From Denitratisoma sp. DHT3 (GTDB taxonomy: Bacteria > Pseudomonadota > Gammaproteobacteria > Burkholderiales > Rhodocyclaceae), in contig NZ_CP020914.1 in NCBI RefSeq assembly GCF_007833355.1, forward strand, positions 2,528,047 through 2,592,046: 64,000 bases of DNA, in the 5' to 3' direction. Of this stretch, positions 17,855 to 26,306 are shown in pieces; position 1 is the first letter of the stretch; the number at the start of each line of letters is the position of its first letter. Under the pieces are notes generated by a model, which did not search any database, was not told where the DNA came from, and saw nothing but the letters and a program-made list of their open reading frames with translations. Both the position numbers and the translations under genes were made by a program.

Positions 17855-18766
17855 ATGGCGCATCGACCGATCCTCATCCTGCTGGGCGCGCTCGCCCTGT
17901 CGTCCCCACTTGTCGCGGCCCAGGATGCCGGCCACGCCGGCCATCACACGCATGGCGCCGCCGCGGACGGCGACCGCCCCGCCCAGTCCGCGACAGTGCA
18001 ATGGACCCGTTTCCCCCTGCTGCTGCCGGCCATGGCCGGGCGCGGCGAGCGGAACACGGCCCGGCTGCGGATGGTAAACCTGGCGTCGGCCGGAGTCCGG
18101 GTCTACGCCCCCGACGGTCCGCCGCAGCGTCGCGAGGCGGACTTTCCGGTGGAAGCCGGCCGCGCCAGCATCCGGCCCACCACGGCCGCCACCGGCAACT
18201 ACCACTGGCTGGTGGCGCGCCAGGAGGTGGGCAACGCGGTCAACATCGCCTCCAGCGCCTGGTATTTCAGTAATCCCGGCACCGCGCCGAAATTGCTGCT
18301 GCAACAGGTGAAGCATGAACTGGAGATCGTGCCCCTGCGGCTGCCGAGGGAGCACGGCAGCTATCGGGAAAGCGAGAAATGGCCGTTCCAGGTGCGCTAT
18401 CAGGGTGCCCCGCTGGCCGGCCAGCGCGTCACGCTGGAGACGGAATTCGGCAGCCGCAGCACGCTGACGACCGATGCCCAGGGACAGCTGCTGGTGCTCT
18501 TCCCGCGCGATTTCCCGCCGCCGGAGGCCGCCTCCCGCAGCCGCGGCCAAGGGGAGAGCCATGGGCGGCGGCGCGCCCAGTTCGTCCTGTCCACGGACAA
18601 AAACGATCAGGACAAGCACTACCTGACCGCCTTCAACTACCACTACACCGAGGAACCCGGGCGGCGCCAGAGCCTGGCCTGGGGCGCCGTATTCGGCCTG
18701 ATCGGCATGGCGGCGGCCACGCCCCTGCTGCTGCGCAGGTCCGGCGGCATGCGCAAGGAGACGTAA
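17855..18766 (+). CDS. His-rich secreted protein with C-terminal membrane anchor
   Basis: The 303-aa product has a signal peptide (LILLGALALSSPLVAAQ), then a His-rich stretch HAGHHTHG just after the predicted cleavage site. A beta-rich domain follows with GAPLAGQRVTLETEFG and TTDAQGQLLVLFP, as in DUF4198-like metal-uptake accessory proteins; that resemblance is weak. One membrane helix near the C-terminus (AVFGLIGMAAATPLLL) would anchor it. A GTG at 17843 overlapping the receptor stop is an alternative start. Its stop abuts the ATG of the Fe-S protein. A periplasmic metal-binding role is inferred. Confidence 0.65.
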   Translation: MAHRPILILLGALALSSPLVAAQDAGHAGHHTHGAAADGDRPAQSATVQWTRFPLLLPAMAGRGERNTARLRMVNLASAGVRVYAPDGPPQRREADFPVEAGRASIRPTTAATGNYHWLVARQEVGNAVNIASSAWYFSNPGTAPKLLLQQVKHELEIVPLRLPREHGSYRESEKWPFQVRYQGAPLAGQRVTLETEFGSRSTLTTDAQGQLLVLFPRDFPPPEAASRSRGQGESHGRRRAQFVLSTDKNDQDKHYLTAFNYHYTEEPGRRQSLAWGAVFGLIGMAAATPLLLRRSGGMRKET

Positions 18767-19819
18767 ATGCTTAAGTCCTGGTTTCCGACCCTGGGGCGCC
18801 TGCGCCTGACGGTCCAACTGCTGATGCTGGTGGTGACCGTGTATGGCGGCAATCTGTTCGGCTATTACGCCGCGGAGAAGATCAGCAACGCTCTGCCCGC
18901 CCTGTCCTGCGCCTACGACCAGCAGGACGCGGCGTATTGCATCCTGATCCCGACCCAACATCAAATTCATCACCGCATCGGCGAGGCGATGGTGCGTGCC
19001 CAGCAGCTGACGGTTCAGATGGTGCTGCCCCTGCTCATGACCTTCCTCAGTTTTTTCGCCTTCTTCTTCGTGCTCGGCAAGGCCTTCTGCGGTTGGGTCT
19101 GCCCGCTCGGCACCTTGCAGGAATTGGTCGGGCGCGTGGGCCGACGCTTCAACGTCGGCCTGCGCCGCGTCGAGCCGGGCGACCTGGCGCCGGTGCACCG
19201 CCTGCGACCGGTGAAATGGCTGCTGCTGCTCGGCCTGGTGTTCGTGCTGCCACTGCTCGCGGGCCTCGGCGTAGCGCCGCACAGCCTGGGCAATCCCTAT
19301 TGCGATGTCTGTCCCTCCCGTATCGCCACCACGCTGCTCACCGGCAGCACCGAGCAATTGGCACTCAACATCGGCGACAACGTCAGCTTTGCGCTGGGCG
19401 CCGCCGCCAACACCCTGTTCGGTTTCATCGTCGTCGGCGCGCTGGCGATCCGCCAGCCCTTCTGCCGCATCTGTCCGCTGCTCGCCCTCAATGCCCTGTT
19501 CCAGCGCCTGTCGCCGCTGCGACTGGTGAAGAAGCGGCATGAAAACTGCGGCAAGTGCCGGGTCTGCAGCGAGGCGTGCCCGATGGACATCCCGGAGATC
19601 GCGACCGAGGAGGGCCGCCGCGCCTTTCACGAAGACTGCACACTGTGCGGACGCTGCGCCGAATATTGCCCCCAGGACGGCATCATCAAGTTGCAGTGGG
19701 GACCGCTGGCGCTGTTCTCTTCGCGCCGCGAGTACTACAAGCAGCGGGTCCAGGCCGAACTGCCGGATGGCACCGTGAAGCCGATCAAATTCGTCAACAA
19801 GGTCAAGACCGATGCCTGA
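18767..19819 (+). CDS. NosR/NapH/CcoG-like 4Fe-4S membrane protein
   Basis: This 350-aa inner-membrane protein has several hydrophobic helices and three Cys-rich membrane motifs: FCGWVCPLGTLQE (about residues 104-116), NPYCDVCPSR (about 176-185) and FCRICPLLALN (about 232-242). Two classical [4Fe-4S] motifs follow (CGKCRVCSEACPMD and CTLCGRCAEYCPQD, about 263-300). The layout matches the C-terminal half of NosR and the NapH/CcoG proteins, which pass electrons across the membrane; CcoG is known to reduce Cu(II). The N-terminal FMN domain of NosR is missing. The stop overlaps the next gene by 8 bp. Metal reduction is inferred from the neighbours. Confidence 0.85.
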   Translation: MLKSWFPTLGRLRLTVQLLMLVVTVYGGNLFGYYAAEKISNALPALSCAYDQQDAAYCILIPTQHQIHHRIGEAMVRAQQLTVQMVLPLLMTFLSFFAFFFVLGKAFCGWVCPLGTLQELVGRVGRRFNVGLRRVEPGDLAPVHRLRPVKWLLLLGLVFVLPLLAGLGVAPHSLGNPYCDVCPSRIATTLLTGSTEQLALNIGDNVSFALGAAANTLFGFIVVGALAIRQPFCRICPLLALNALFQRLSPLRLVKKRHENCGKCRVCSEACPMDIPEIATEEGRRAFHEDCTLCGRCAEYCPQDGIIKLQWGPLALFSSRREYYKQRVQAELPDGTVKPIKFVNKVKTDA

Positions 19820-20495
19820 GAGCGCGGCACCCGTCGGCCTGCTGTCGATCTGGCTGCTCGGCGTGTCGATGGGCATGACGGCCTGCACCGTCACCTGCCT
19901 GCCCTTCATCGGCACCTGGACCCTGGGACGGATCAGCGGCAGTGCGGAGGCGTTCACCCACACCAGCGCCTTTCTCGCCGGACGGATCGCCACCTACGCC
20001 CTGCTCGGCGCCCTGGCCGGCCTCGCGGGGCAGGGACTGGCGCGCGCCCTGGGCGGCAACCTGGGCAATGCGGCAATCGGCGCGGCCAGCATCCTGGCGG
20101 GCCTGTGGCTGCTGTGGCAGCCACCACAGCGCGATCGGCGCCGCATCCCGCCTCGCGACGCGCCGGTCCGGTTCCATCCTCGCGGCGCCCGCGGATTCGA
20201 TGCGCTGCCGCCCCTGCTGCTCGGCGGCGCACTCAGCCTCACGCCCTGCGCGCCGCTGGCCTCGCTGCTGGCGCTGGCGGCACAGAGCGGTACCGCGGCT
20301 CAGGGCGCGACGTATGGGCTGACTTTCGGCCTGGGTGCGGCCGTGACGCCGATTCTGGTGCTGGTGCCGCTGGCCGGACGCCTGGGGCGCGAATTGCGCG
20401 CCGGCCGCTTCTGGATCACCCGCTGGCTCAACCTGGGCGCGGCGGGGGTGCTGATCATGCTGGGATTGCGACGCCTCTGGCCGCTACTGGGTTGA
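19812..20495 (+). CDS. DsbD/TauE-SafE-like membrane protein
   Basis: The 227-aa protein has about six membrane helices. Two Cys-Pro motifs in helices, TACTVTCLPFIG (about residues 23-34) and SLTPCAPL (about 141-148), are characteristic of the DsbD transmembrane (DsbD_2) and related heavy-metal transport families. Such proteins move electrons to periplasmic thiols or move metal ions. It is translationally coupled to the Fe-S protein. Substrate cannot be decided between reductant and metal. Confidence 0.75.
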   Translation: MPESAAPVGLLSIWLLGVSMGMTACTVTCLPFIGTWTLGRISGSAEAFTHTSAFLAGRIATYALLGALAGLAGQGLARALGGNLGNAAIGAASILAGLWLLWQPPQRDRRRIPPRDAPVRFHPRGARGFDALPPLLLGGALSLTPCAPLASLLALAAQSGTAAQGATYGLTFGLGAAVTPILVLVPLAGRLGRELRAGRFWITRWLNLGAAGVLIMLGLRRLWPLLG

Positions 20496-20518
20496 ACGGG
20501 GCGGGTCGTGACGAGCCG

Positions 20519-20995
20519 CTACCTTGTCTGCTCCGTCGCCCAGCGCGCCAGGCGTTCGCCGGACACGATGCCGGAAGTCGCCTCGACGCGGTGGGCGGCA
20601 TCGTAGAAATAGGTGCGCGGCAGTTCGCCCCACCAGCGCGGGTCCACCTCGAAGCGCAGCCGCTGCGGCTGGGGCGCGGCGAACACCCACTGCTCGCTCG
20701 CGGCGAGCCCCTGGCGCGCGGCGAAGTCGGCCAGGGCATCGGCATCGGCCGGGGTGTCGGTGGAGACGAGGACGATCTCGACCTTGGGGTGGCGCCTCTT
20801 CAATTCGCCCAGGGCCTTGAGTTCCTTGGGGCAGTGGACGCAGTCGAGCGACCAGAAACTGAGGATGAAGGGGCGCCCCTCGTGCTGGGCGCGAATCCTC
20901 GCCACGCTGCCGCTCTCGAAGGGACGGACTTCGGCGTGGAGCGGGGCGGCGGCGAGCAGGAAGGCGCAGGCGGCGAGCAGGCTGAAACGTTTCAT
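20519..20995 (-). CDS. Secreted thioredoxin-like (TlpA/ResA-type) protein
   Basis: The 158-aa protein has an N-terminal signal (cut near AAAPLHA-E) and a thioredoxin fold with the active site LDCVHCPKEL (about residues 50-59), so it is a periplasmic thiol-disulfide protein. The C-V-H-C pair resembles redox chaperones used in cytochrome c or Cu-site assembly. The cis-Pro region is at LPRTYFY. It is the last gene of the operon beginning with the receptor at 24446 and follows the propeller gene by 9 bp. It could reduce cysteines of the propeller or deliver reductant to a metal site. Confidence 0.82.
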   Translation of the reverse strand: MKRFSLLAACAFLLAAAPLHAEVRPFESGSVARIRAQHEGRPFILSFWSLDCVHCPKELKALGELKRRHPKVEIVLVSTDTPADADALADFAARQGLAASEQWVFAAPQPQRLRFEVDPRWWGELPRTYFYDAAHRVEATSGIVSGERLARWATEQTR

Positions 20996-21004
20996 CCGGA
21001 TTTC

Positions 21005-22225
21005 CTACAGTTCGAACAGACGCAGACCCTCGTCCGCCGTGTTCCAGGCCAGCCAGGCCTTGCCCCGGCCCTCCAGCAGCAAGGGGTAGTCGGCGGCGCC
21101 GGCCGTGGCGGCGCGGGAGACCGGGGCGGTCCAGTGCTGGCCGCGGTCCGCGGAGGCCATGAGCTGGATGCGGGTCTGCCGGCCGTCGAATTCCTGCCAG
21201 GCGAGGAACACGCTGTCGCCATGGACCAGCACGGTCGGATGCCCGGGCTGGGCGTCCAGGTTGCCGAAGGCGAGCGGGGCGCGCGGCGACGCCGATTCGC
21301 CATCCCCGTCGATACGCCGGTAGTAGAGGCCGGCCTTGCCGGCGGCGCCGGTGAACCAGACGAGATGCCGGGCGCCGCGGTCGTCGATCGCCAGCGCGCC
21401 GCCATGATGCGGGCAGCCGTCGATGCGCCAGCCGTCGTCGGTGGCGCGCCGCAACGGCGCGTCGAAGCGGGCGAGGGCGAAATCGCGGATGCCGCCGGCG
21501 AACACGTGCCGCCAGAAGGCCACCGGCATGCCGTCGCGGTCGGCGGCGAGTGCCACCCGGCAGCACTCGCAGGAGTGGTCGGCAAGCTTGCGGTTGGGCA
21601 GGAAGCTCTTGCCGCCGTCGGTGGAGCGGGCGACATACACCGCCGCACCCGCATAGGGCTTGCCGGCGCGGCGGGCGGCCTCGAGGTCGCGCTTGTCCAG
21701 CCAGGCCAGGGACACCTGGCCCCGGGTGTCGACCACCAGATCATCGAAACGATGGCTGATCACCTCCCGATTGTCATTTACCGTTATCGGCACCGAAAAG
21801 GTTTTCCCGCCATCCAGGGAACGGCTGAAGCGAATGTCTCCTGTCGTGGGTTTGTCCAGACCTCGGGTATAGGAAACGAACAGACGTTCGCCACGCACCA
21901 CCAGCTTGGGGCGGTTTTCCCCGTCGCCAAGCACGGCCTCGGGCTCGGGGTTGATCCGCACCGGCGTGCTCTGGGTGGCGCCCAGGTCGTCCGAGTAACG
22001 GGCGTAGAGATGCTGCTCCCGGTACGACACGGTCCACAGCCGTCCCTGATCGTCGAAGGCCGCGGCGATGGCCAGGGAAGGTTTGGCCAGGGTCCTGCGC
22101 CAGAGCGCCTCCCGGTCGGGAGAAGACGCCACCGGTTGGAGTGCGTCAACAGAACGGGCAGCGGGCTCTGCCCTGGCGGAGGTAATCGCGGCAATCAGGA
22201 GCAGGGCAAGAACAAGGTTCTTCAT
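21005..22225 (-). CDS. Secreted BNR-type beta-propeller with Cys motifs
   Basis: The 406-aa protein has a signal peptide (AAITSARA) and repeats resembling sialidase Asp-boxes: RSLDGGKTF (about 132-140), RSTDGGKSF (about 199-207) and SADRGQHW (about 365-372). Automated tools will call it exo-alpha-sialidase. However, I see no Arg triad, and two unusual motifs occur, HSCECCRVAL (about 216-225) and GCPHHGG (about 247-253), which could bind metal. It lies between a TonB-dependent receptor and a thioredoxin-like protein in one operon. A metal-handling role is inferred. Confidence 0.75.
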   Translation of the reverse strand: MKNLVLALLLIAAITSARAEPAARSVDALQPVASSPDREALWRRTLAKPSLAIAAAFDDQGRLWTVSYREQHLYARYSDDLGATQSTPVRINPEPEAVLGDGENRPKLVVRGERLFVSYTRGLDKPTTGDIRFSRSLDGGKTFSVPITVNDNREVISHRFDDLVVDTRGQVSLAWLDKRDLEAARRAGKPYAGAAVYVARSTDGGKSFLPNRKLADHSCECCRVALAADRDGMPVAFWRHVFAGGIRDFALARFDAPLRRATDDGWRIDGCPHHGGALAIDDRGARHLVWFTGAAGKAGLYYRRIDGDGESASPRAPLAFGNLDAQPGHPTVLVHGDSVFLAWQEFDGRQTRIQLMASADRGQHWTAPVSRAATAGAADYPLLLEGRGKAWLAWNTADEGLRLFEL

Positions 22226-22256
22226 TGTCGTGGCAAGGTTGTTTATCCGGCATTGA

Positions 22257-24446
22257 TCAGAATGACGCCCTGACCCCCATGGTCATGTTGAACGGCATGC
22301 CCAGCGCAGGAATAGTCCCTGTCGAAAGGATGGTTCCTTCCTTGGTGGTCACCGCCAGACCCTGGTCGTAATAGCGCTTGTTGCCCAGATTCTGGACTGC
22401 GCCGTAAACCTCCAGTGCTTCGCTGACCTTGTAGCTCACCCCGAGATCAGCCAGCGTGGCGGAACTGTTGCGCTGCGTATGGGCCGTGTTGTTCCAGTAG
22501 GAAGGAAAAGCCTTGAATTGCAGTGACAGGGTCAGGCCAGGAGAGGTCTGCCAGCTTGAGCCCAGGGTTGCCATCCATTGGGGAACTTGACCGAGCTGGG
22601 CATTGACCGGTGCCGCCGGTGCTGCCAAGGACGGCTTTTGCGCGTAATCGGAACTGGTGAGGTACGCAATGGTGCGGGTGACGCCGCCCGTGAATTTCAC
22701 GGTCTTGCTGGCTTCCCAATTCACCAGGAGTTCGGCGCCCTTGAGAATCGCATCACCGGCATTGACGTACTGGTTCACGTTGGTGATGAAATTGGCGGGA
22801 AGGCCGGCGCCGGTCACCAGATAGTCACAGTCCCCGGCGGCGCCTCGGCATACGGGCACATAGTCGATGTAATTCTTCAGCTTGTTGCGGAACATGGTGA
22901 AGGCGACGTCAAGGCCGGGACGAACGTAATCGAAGCCGATTTCCTGTCCCAGATTGGCCTGGGGCGTGAGCGCCTCATTCGTTGCCAGATAGTTGGTACC
23001 GCTTTGTGTGCTGCGGTACATCTGATTCATGCCGGGGGCGGCGAAGTTGCGGTACACCGCGGCACGCACGTCCAACCCGTTGGCGAAGTAATACTTGGCA
23101 CCGAGACGGGGATCGAATTGGCTGTAGGACTTGTTTTCCAGTCTGCTCGTCGCCGCGAAATTTCCGATTTCGTTGCTCACGTTGCCATTCAGCGTGCGGA
23201 AATGATCCTGGCGCAACCCCAGGGTGATATCCAGCGGCATGCCGACCGGGCGATAGGTTCCCTGGGCAAAGACACCTGAAAACCCGTGTTCGGCGCGAGC
23301 GATGATGTGAGCGCTGATGCCGCTGACCTTATAGAAATTATTGTTGTCATGCGCTTTGATGTTGCGGAAGTCGAAACCGACCTTCACATCCTTGAGACTG
23401 CCAAAATCCTTCTGGTAGAACAGCGAGCCGCCAAGGCTGTCGTATTTTGCCTGTTCGATCTGAGAGTAGTAAGGCACCACGACCGCGTTGGGCGACAAAA
23501 TGCTGAATGCCGGCGTGGTATTGGCGTTGGCCGTGGTCATCTCGCCCTCGTTGTACCAGCCGTGCATGTTGATGCTGCCCCCGTCGGCAAACCGGGTGGA
23601 CCCGCCGCCACTGATCTGGATTTTTTCCCAGGAATTTTTGGCGATATCCCAAACTTGGCCGGACTGCTTTGTCGTGTGGCCATTCAGCTTCACGTAATAC
23701 GTTGAATCCCGGGATGGACGGTAATAGGCTGACAATGCCGCATAACCCGTCTCCGATGCCGTCGCCGACATCTTCGAGTTGCGGTACTGACCGGGGGTGA
23801 GCTGATAGCCATCGCTGTTGGCGCCACCGACGCCGATACCGACCGTCAGCGTCTCCGAAGAAAACAGGGTTGCCGCCACATCCCAGATTTTCGTATTGAA
23901 ACTTCCATAGCTCGCATGGACGCGGTTTTCATTGGGCGCGGGCTCCCGGGTCACGATATTCACGATCCCGCCCATGGCGAGGTTGCCCCACATGCTGGTG
24001 GCGCCACCGCCGCGAATCACCTCGATCCGCTCAACGGCATCCTTCGGCACCTGGGCCCAGTCCAGGGTGCGGAAATAGGGGTCATTGATCGGAATGCCAT
24101 CGACCATCACGAGCGTATTCACGTTCGTAGTCGTACCGAATCCGCGAATGCTGAACACTTGGCCCGTGGGATGAATCTGGCCCGCAGGACGCTGGGATGC
24201 AAACACGCCGGGGATCTTGTTAACAATCTGATCCACACTGGTCTCCGGAAAAAGGCGGACTTCCTCTCTGGAGATGATCGTCGTACTCATGTCCATCTCT
24301 TGCAGATTGGATCCCCGCCCCGCCGTGACGGTGATGGCACCGAAATCGGCAATTTTGACTTTGGTACCTTCCGTCAACTCCTTTTCGGCCGAGTGGGCCG
24401 GAAAAGCGCAGGCGAGGGCGAGGACCATGGTGGTGGGGCGCAGCAT
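22257..24446 (-). CDS. TonB-dependent outer-membrane receptor
   Basis: The 729-aa receptor has a signal peptide (LALACAFPAHSAE), a TonB box-like FGAITVTAGRG, a plug with VFSIRGFGTTTNVNTLVMVDG and VERIEVIRGGGATSMWGNLAMGG, and a barrel ending MGVRASF. An ATG at 24455 is in frame but has AAGG directly against it. The ATG at 24446 has AAGGA 8 nt upstream and was preferred. It leads the operon with the Cys-motif propeller and the thioredoxin-like gene, and faces the first receptor operon convergently. A run of ten T on its coding strand lies just before the ribosome binding site. Confidence 0.88.
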   Translation of the reverse strand: MLRPTTMVLALACAFPAHSAEKELTEGTKVKIADFGAITVTAGRGSNLQEMDMSTTIISREEVRLFPETSVDQIVNKIPGVFASQRPAGQIHPTGQVFSIRGFGTTTNVNTLVMVDGIPINDPYFRTLDWAQVPKDAVERIEVIRGGGATSMWGNLAMGGIVNIVTREPAPNENRVHASYGSFNTKIWDVAATLFSSETLTVGIGVGGANSDGYQLTPGQYRNSKMSATASETGYAALSAYYRPSRDSTYYVKLNGHTTKQSGQVWDIAKNSWEKIQISGGGSTRFADGGSINMHGWYNEGEMTTANANTTPAFSILSPNAVVVPYYSQIEQAKYDSLGGSLFYQKDFGSLKDVKVGFDFRNIKAHDNNNFYKVSGISAHIIARAEHGFSGVFAQGTYRPVGMPLDITLGLRQDHFRTLNGNVSNEIGNFAATSRLENKSYSQFDPRLGAKYYFANGLDVRAAVYRNFAAPGMNQMYRSTQSGTNYLATNEALTPQANLGQEIGFDYVRPGLDVAFTMFRNKLKNYIDYVPVCRGAAGDCDYLVTGAGLPANFITNVNQYVNAGDAILKGAELLVNWEASKTVKFTGGVTRTIAYLTSSDYAQKPSLAAPAAPVNAQLGQVPQWMATLGSSWQTSPGLTLSLQFKAFPSYWNNTAHTQRNSSATLADLGVSYKVSEALEVYGAVQNLGNKRYYDQGLAVTTKEGTILSTGTIPALGMPFNMTMGVRASF

Positions 24447-24460
24447 TGTGTTCATCCTTG

Positions 24461-24470
24461 AAAAAAAAAA
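24461..24470 (-). promoter_or_regulatory. Homopolymer tract upstream of the second receptor
   Basis: Ten consecutive A on the plus strand (T10 on the coding strand) lie about 5 nt before the AAGGA ribosome binding site of the receptor gene. A tract of this length in a leader can change by slippage, so expression could vary between cells. No length variation can be seen in one sequence. Confidence 0.4.
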
Positions 24471-24476
24471 GTAGTT

Positions 24477-24628
24477 AACCACGGCGAACACGACGACACG
24501 GCCAGCGAGCACGGCGAAACCACGAAGACTTCCATCGTTTTGATGAATCACCCAATGGGTGAAATGGGATGAAGCGAGAAAGCCAGGAAATCGAGGGGCT
24601 CCGCCGCGTCGCCGTGTTCGCCGTGGTT
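24477..24628. repeat. Long inverted repeat (MITE-like)
   Basis: Arms of 26 nt, 24477-24502 (starting AACCACGGCGAACACG) and 24603-24628 (its complement), match at 24 of 26 positions and enclose 100 bp without a gene. Shorter pieces of the same arm occur at about 2847-2866 and 13873-13887. The rest of the 300-bp gap to ftsX (24629-24747) shows no gene. Confidence 0.75.
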
Positions 24629-24747
24629 CGAGCCGAGGTTTTAAGGGCAAAAAAATCCCGACAAAACATGCAATTACGGGGCGATGCGAATTTTACGAGG
24701 GGGTACCCGCCCGTTCCCTGCGACGTATCGCCGCAGCCTTGGGCGAG

Positions 24748-25656
24748 TCAGTTCGACGTCGCCCGGTTCAGGAACTGGCCCAGGGACAGGGCCGCGCCCA
24801 GCCAGCCGAGCGCGGCGGCCAGGACCAGCAGGGCCAGGGATTCCCAGCCATTGAGCAGGCGCAGCGTGAAATTCAGGCTGTAGAGCTGGGCCAGCTCCGC
24901 GATCGGGCCGCGCAGCGCCAGGGCGGCGCCCTGCACCATGGCCCAGGCCAGCAGCCCGCCGGCCAGGCCCTGGAGTACGCCGAACCAGTGGAAGGGACGG
25001 CGGATGAAGGCGTCGGTCGCCCCCAGGAGGCGGCTCACCTCGATCTCGGCGCGCTGGGTCAGCACCTGCAAGCGGATGGTGTTGAAGGTGATCGCCACCA
25101 GCCCCACCCCCAGCAGCAGCGTCAGCAGGGCCAGGCTGCCGCGGCCCAGGCGCAGCAGCGCGTCCAGCCGCCGCACCCAGGCCGAATCCAGCTGCACGTG
25201 CTCCACCCGCGGCAGCCTGGCCAGTTCACCGGCCAGGGTCTCCATCGCCGCCGGGCTGTCGTCGCGGGGCAGCACGGCGAACGCGTCGGGGAAGGGATTC
25301 TCGGGCAGCGCGTCGATCACGTCGCCCAGTCCCTCGGCCGAGCGCATCCGCTGGCGCGTCTGTTCCCGGGGCAGGTAGCGATACGAGCGCAGCGCGGGAT
25401 GCGCCTTCAGCGCCGCCTCCACCGCGCCGACCGCGCGGGCGTCGGCGTCCAGCGCCAGGAACAGGGAGATCTGCGGCTGCGCGGCGGCGTTCCTCGCCAG
25501 CTGCGCCGCGTTGCCCAGCAGCATCTGGCCGCCGGCCGGCAGCGCCAGGGCGACGCCGATCGCCAGCATCGAAAGCAGGGTATTGAGCGGTGCCTGGGCC
25601 AGGCGCCGCAAGGCCAGGGCCAGGGCGTGGCGATGGTGGGCGAGCCAGGTTTTCAT
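24748..25656 (-). CDS. ftsX: Cell division protein FtsX
   Basis: FtsX is the membrane partner of FtsE and couples septal ring assembly to peptidoglycan hydrolase activation. The 302-aa sequence has one N-terminal membrane helix (about residues 25-48), a periplasmic domain (about 50-165) and three C-terminal helices (about 172-200, 225-250, 270-292). The conserved EIEVSRLLGATDAFIRRPF segment lies before the third helix. Its ATG overlaps the ftsE stop (ATGA), so the two are coupled. Confidence 0.93.
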   Translation of the reverse strand: MKTWLAHHRHALALALRRLAQAPLNTLLSMLAIGVALALPAGGQMLLGNAAQLARNAAAQPQISLFLALDADARAVGAVEAALKAHPALRSYRYLPREQTRQRMRSAEGLGDVIDALPENPFPDAFAVLPRDDSPAAMETLAGELARLPRVEHVQLDSAWVRRLDALLRLGRGSLALLTLLLGVGLVAITFNTIRLQVLTQRAEIEVSRLLGATDAFIRRPFHWFGVLQGLAGGLLAWAMVQGAALALRGPIAELAQLYSLNFTLRLLNGWESLALLVLAAALGWLGAALSLGQFLNRATSN

Positions 25657-26306
25657 GCCGTCATCCTGCCGTGATCGAGCGCCAGGCGCCGGGCGCCGTG
25701 AGGCAGGAACAGGGCCTCGTCGTAGGTGGCCAGCAGCACGGTGACGCCGACCCGGTGGAATTCGAGGAAGATGTCGGCCACGGCGCGGGCGTTCTCCGGG
25801 TCCAGGTAGGCGGTGGGTTCGTCGGCCAGCAGCAGGCCGGGGCGCCCCACCACCGCGCGGGCGATCGCCAGGCGCTGCTGCTCGCCGCCGGACAGCGCGA
25901 TGGGCAGCGCCTTTTCGCGCGCCAGCAACCCCACCTTGTCGAGCGCGGCGCGCACGCGCTTTTCCGCCTCGCGGCGGGGAAAGCCGGCGATGGTCAGGGG
26001 CAGCATCACGTTCTCGAAGGCGTTGCGGTCGAACAGCAGCTTCTGGTCCTGGAACACCAGGCCCAGGTTGCGCCGCAGATAGGGGATCGCGCTGCGACGC
26101 AGGGCGCCGACGTTCTGGCCATTGACCAGCACCGTGCCCGAGGTGGGCGCCTCGATCGCGGCGATCAGCTTCAGCAGGGTGCTCTTGCCCGCGCCGGAGT
26201 GGCCGCTGACGATCGCCAGCTCCCCCGGCTCGACCTGGAAACTGATCCCGGTCAGCGCGTCGATGCCGGGCGGGTAGCGCTTGCCGACCTGATCGAAGCG
26301 GATCAT
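25653..26306 (-). CDS. ftsE: Cell division ATP-binding protein FtsE
   Basis: FtsE is the ATPase of the FtsEX complex at the division site. The 217-aa protein has Walker A GHSGAGKST (about residues 35-43), a Q-loop VFQDQKLL, signature LSGGEQQRL and Walker B LLLADEPTAYLD. The N-terminus MIRFDQVGKRYPPG is typical, and the ATG at 26306 overlaps the stop of the upstream methyltransferase gene. The open frame continues further upstream, but that extension is antisense-like noise through the methyltransferase gene. Confidence 0.95.
   Translation of the reverse strand: MIRFDQVGKRYPPGIDALTGISFQVEPGELAIVSGHSGAGKSTLLKLIAAIEAPTSGTVLVNGQNVGALRRSAIPYLRRNLGLVFQDQKLLFDRNAFENVMLPLTIAGFPRREAEKRVRAALDKVGLLAREKALPIALSGGEQQRLAIARAVVGRPGLLLADEPTAYLDPENARAVADIFLEFHRVGVTVLLATYDEALFLPHGARRLALDHGRMTA

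Noticed and set aside
17831..19993. 720-codon minus-strand open frame opposite the receptor operon
   Set aside because: The plus strand encodes Fe-S motifs and membrane helices with overlapping gene joints; the minus frame shows no domain.
21005..22225. Calling the propeller an exo-alpha-sialidase
   Set aside because: Only Asp-box-like repeats support it; operon context and the Cys/His motifs fit poorly with sialic acid cleavage.
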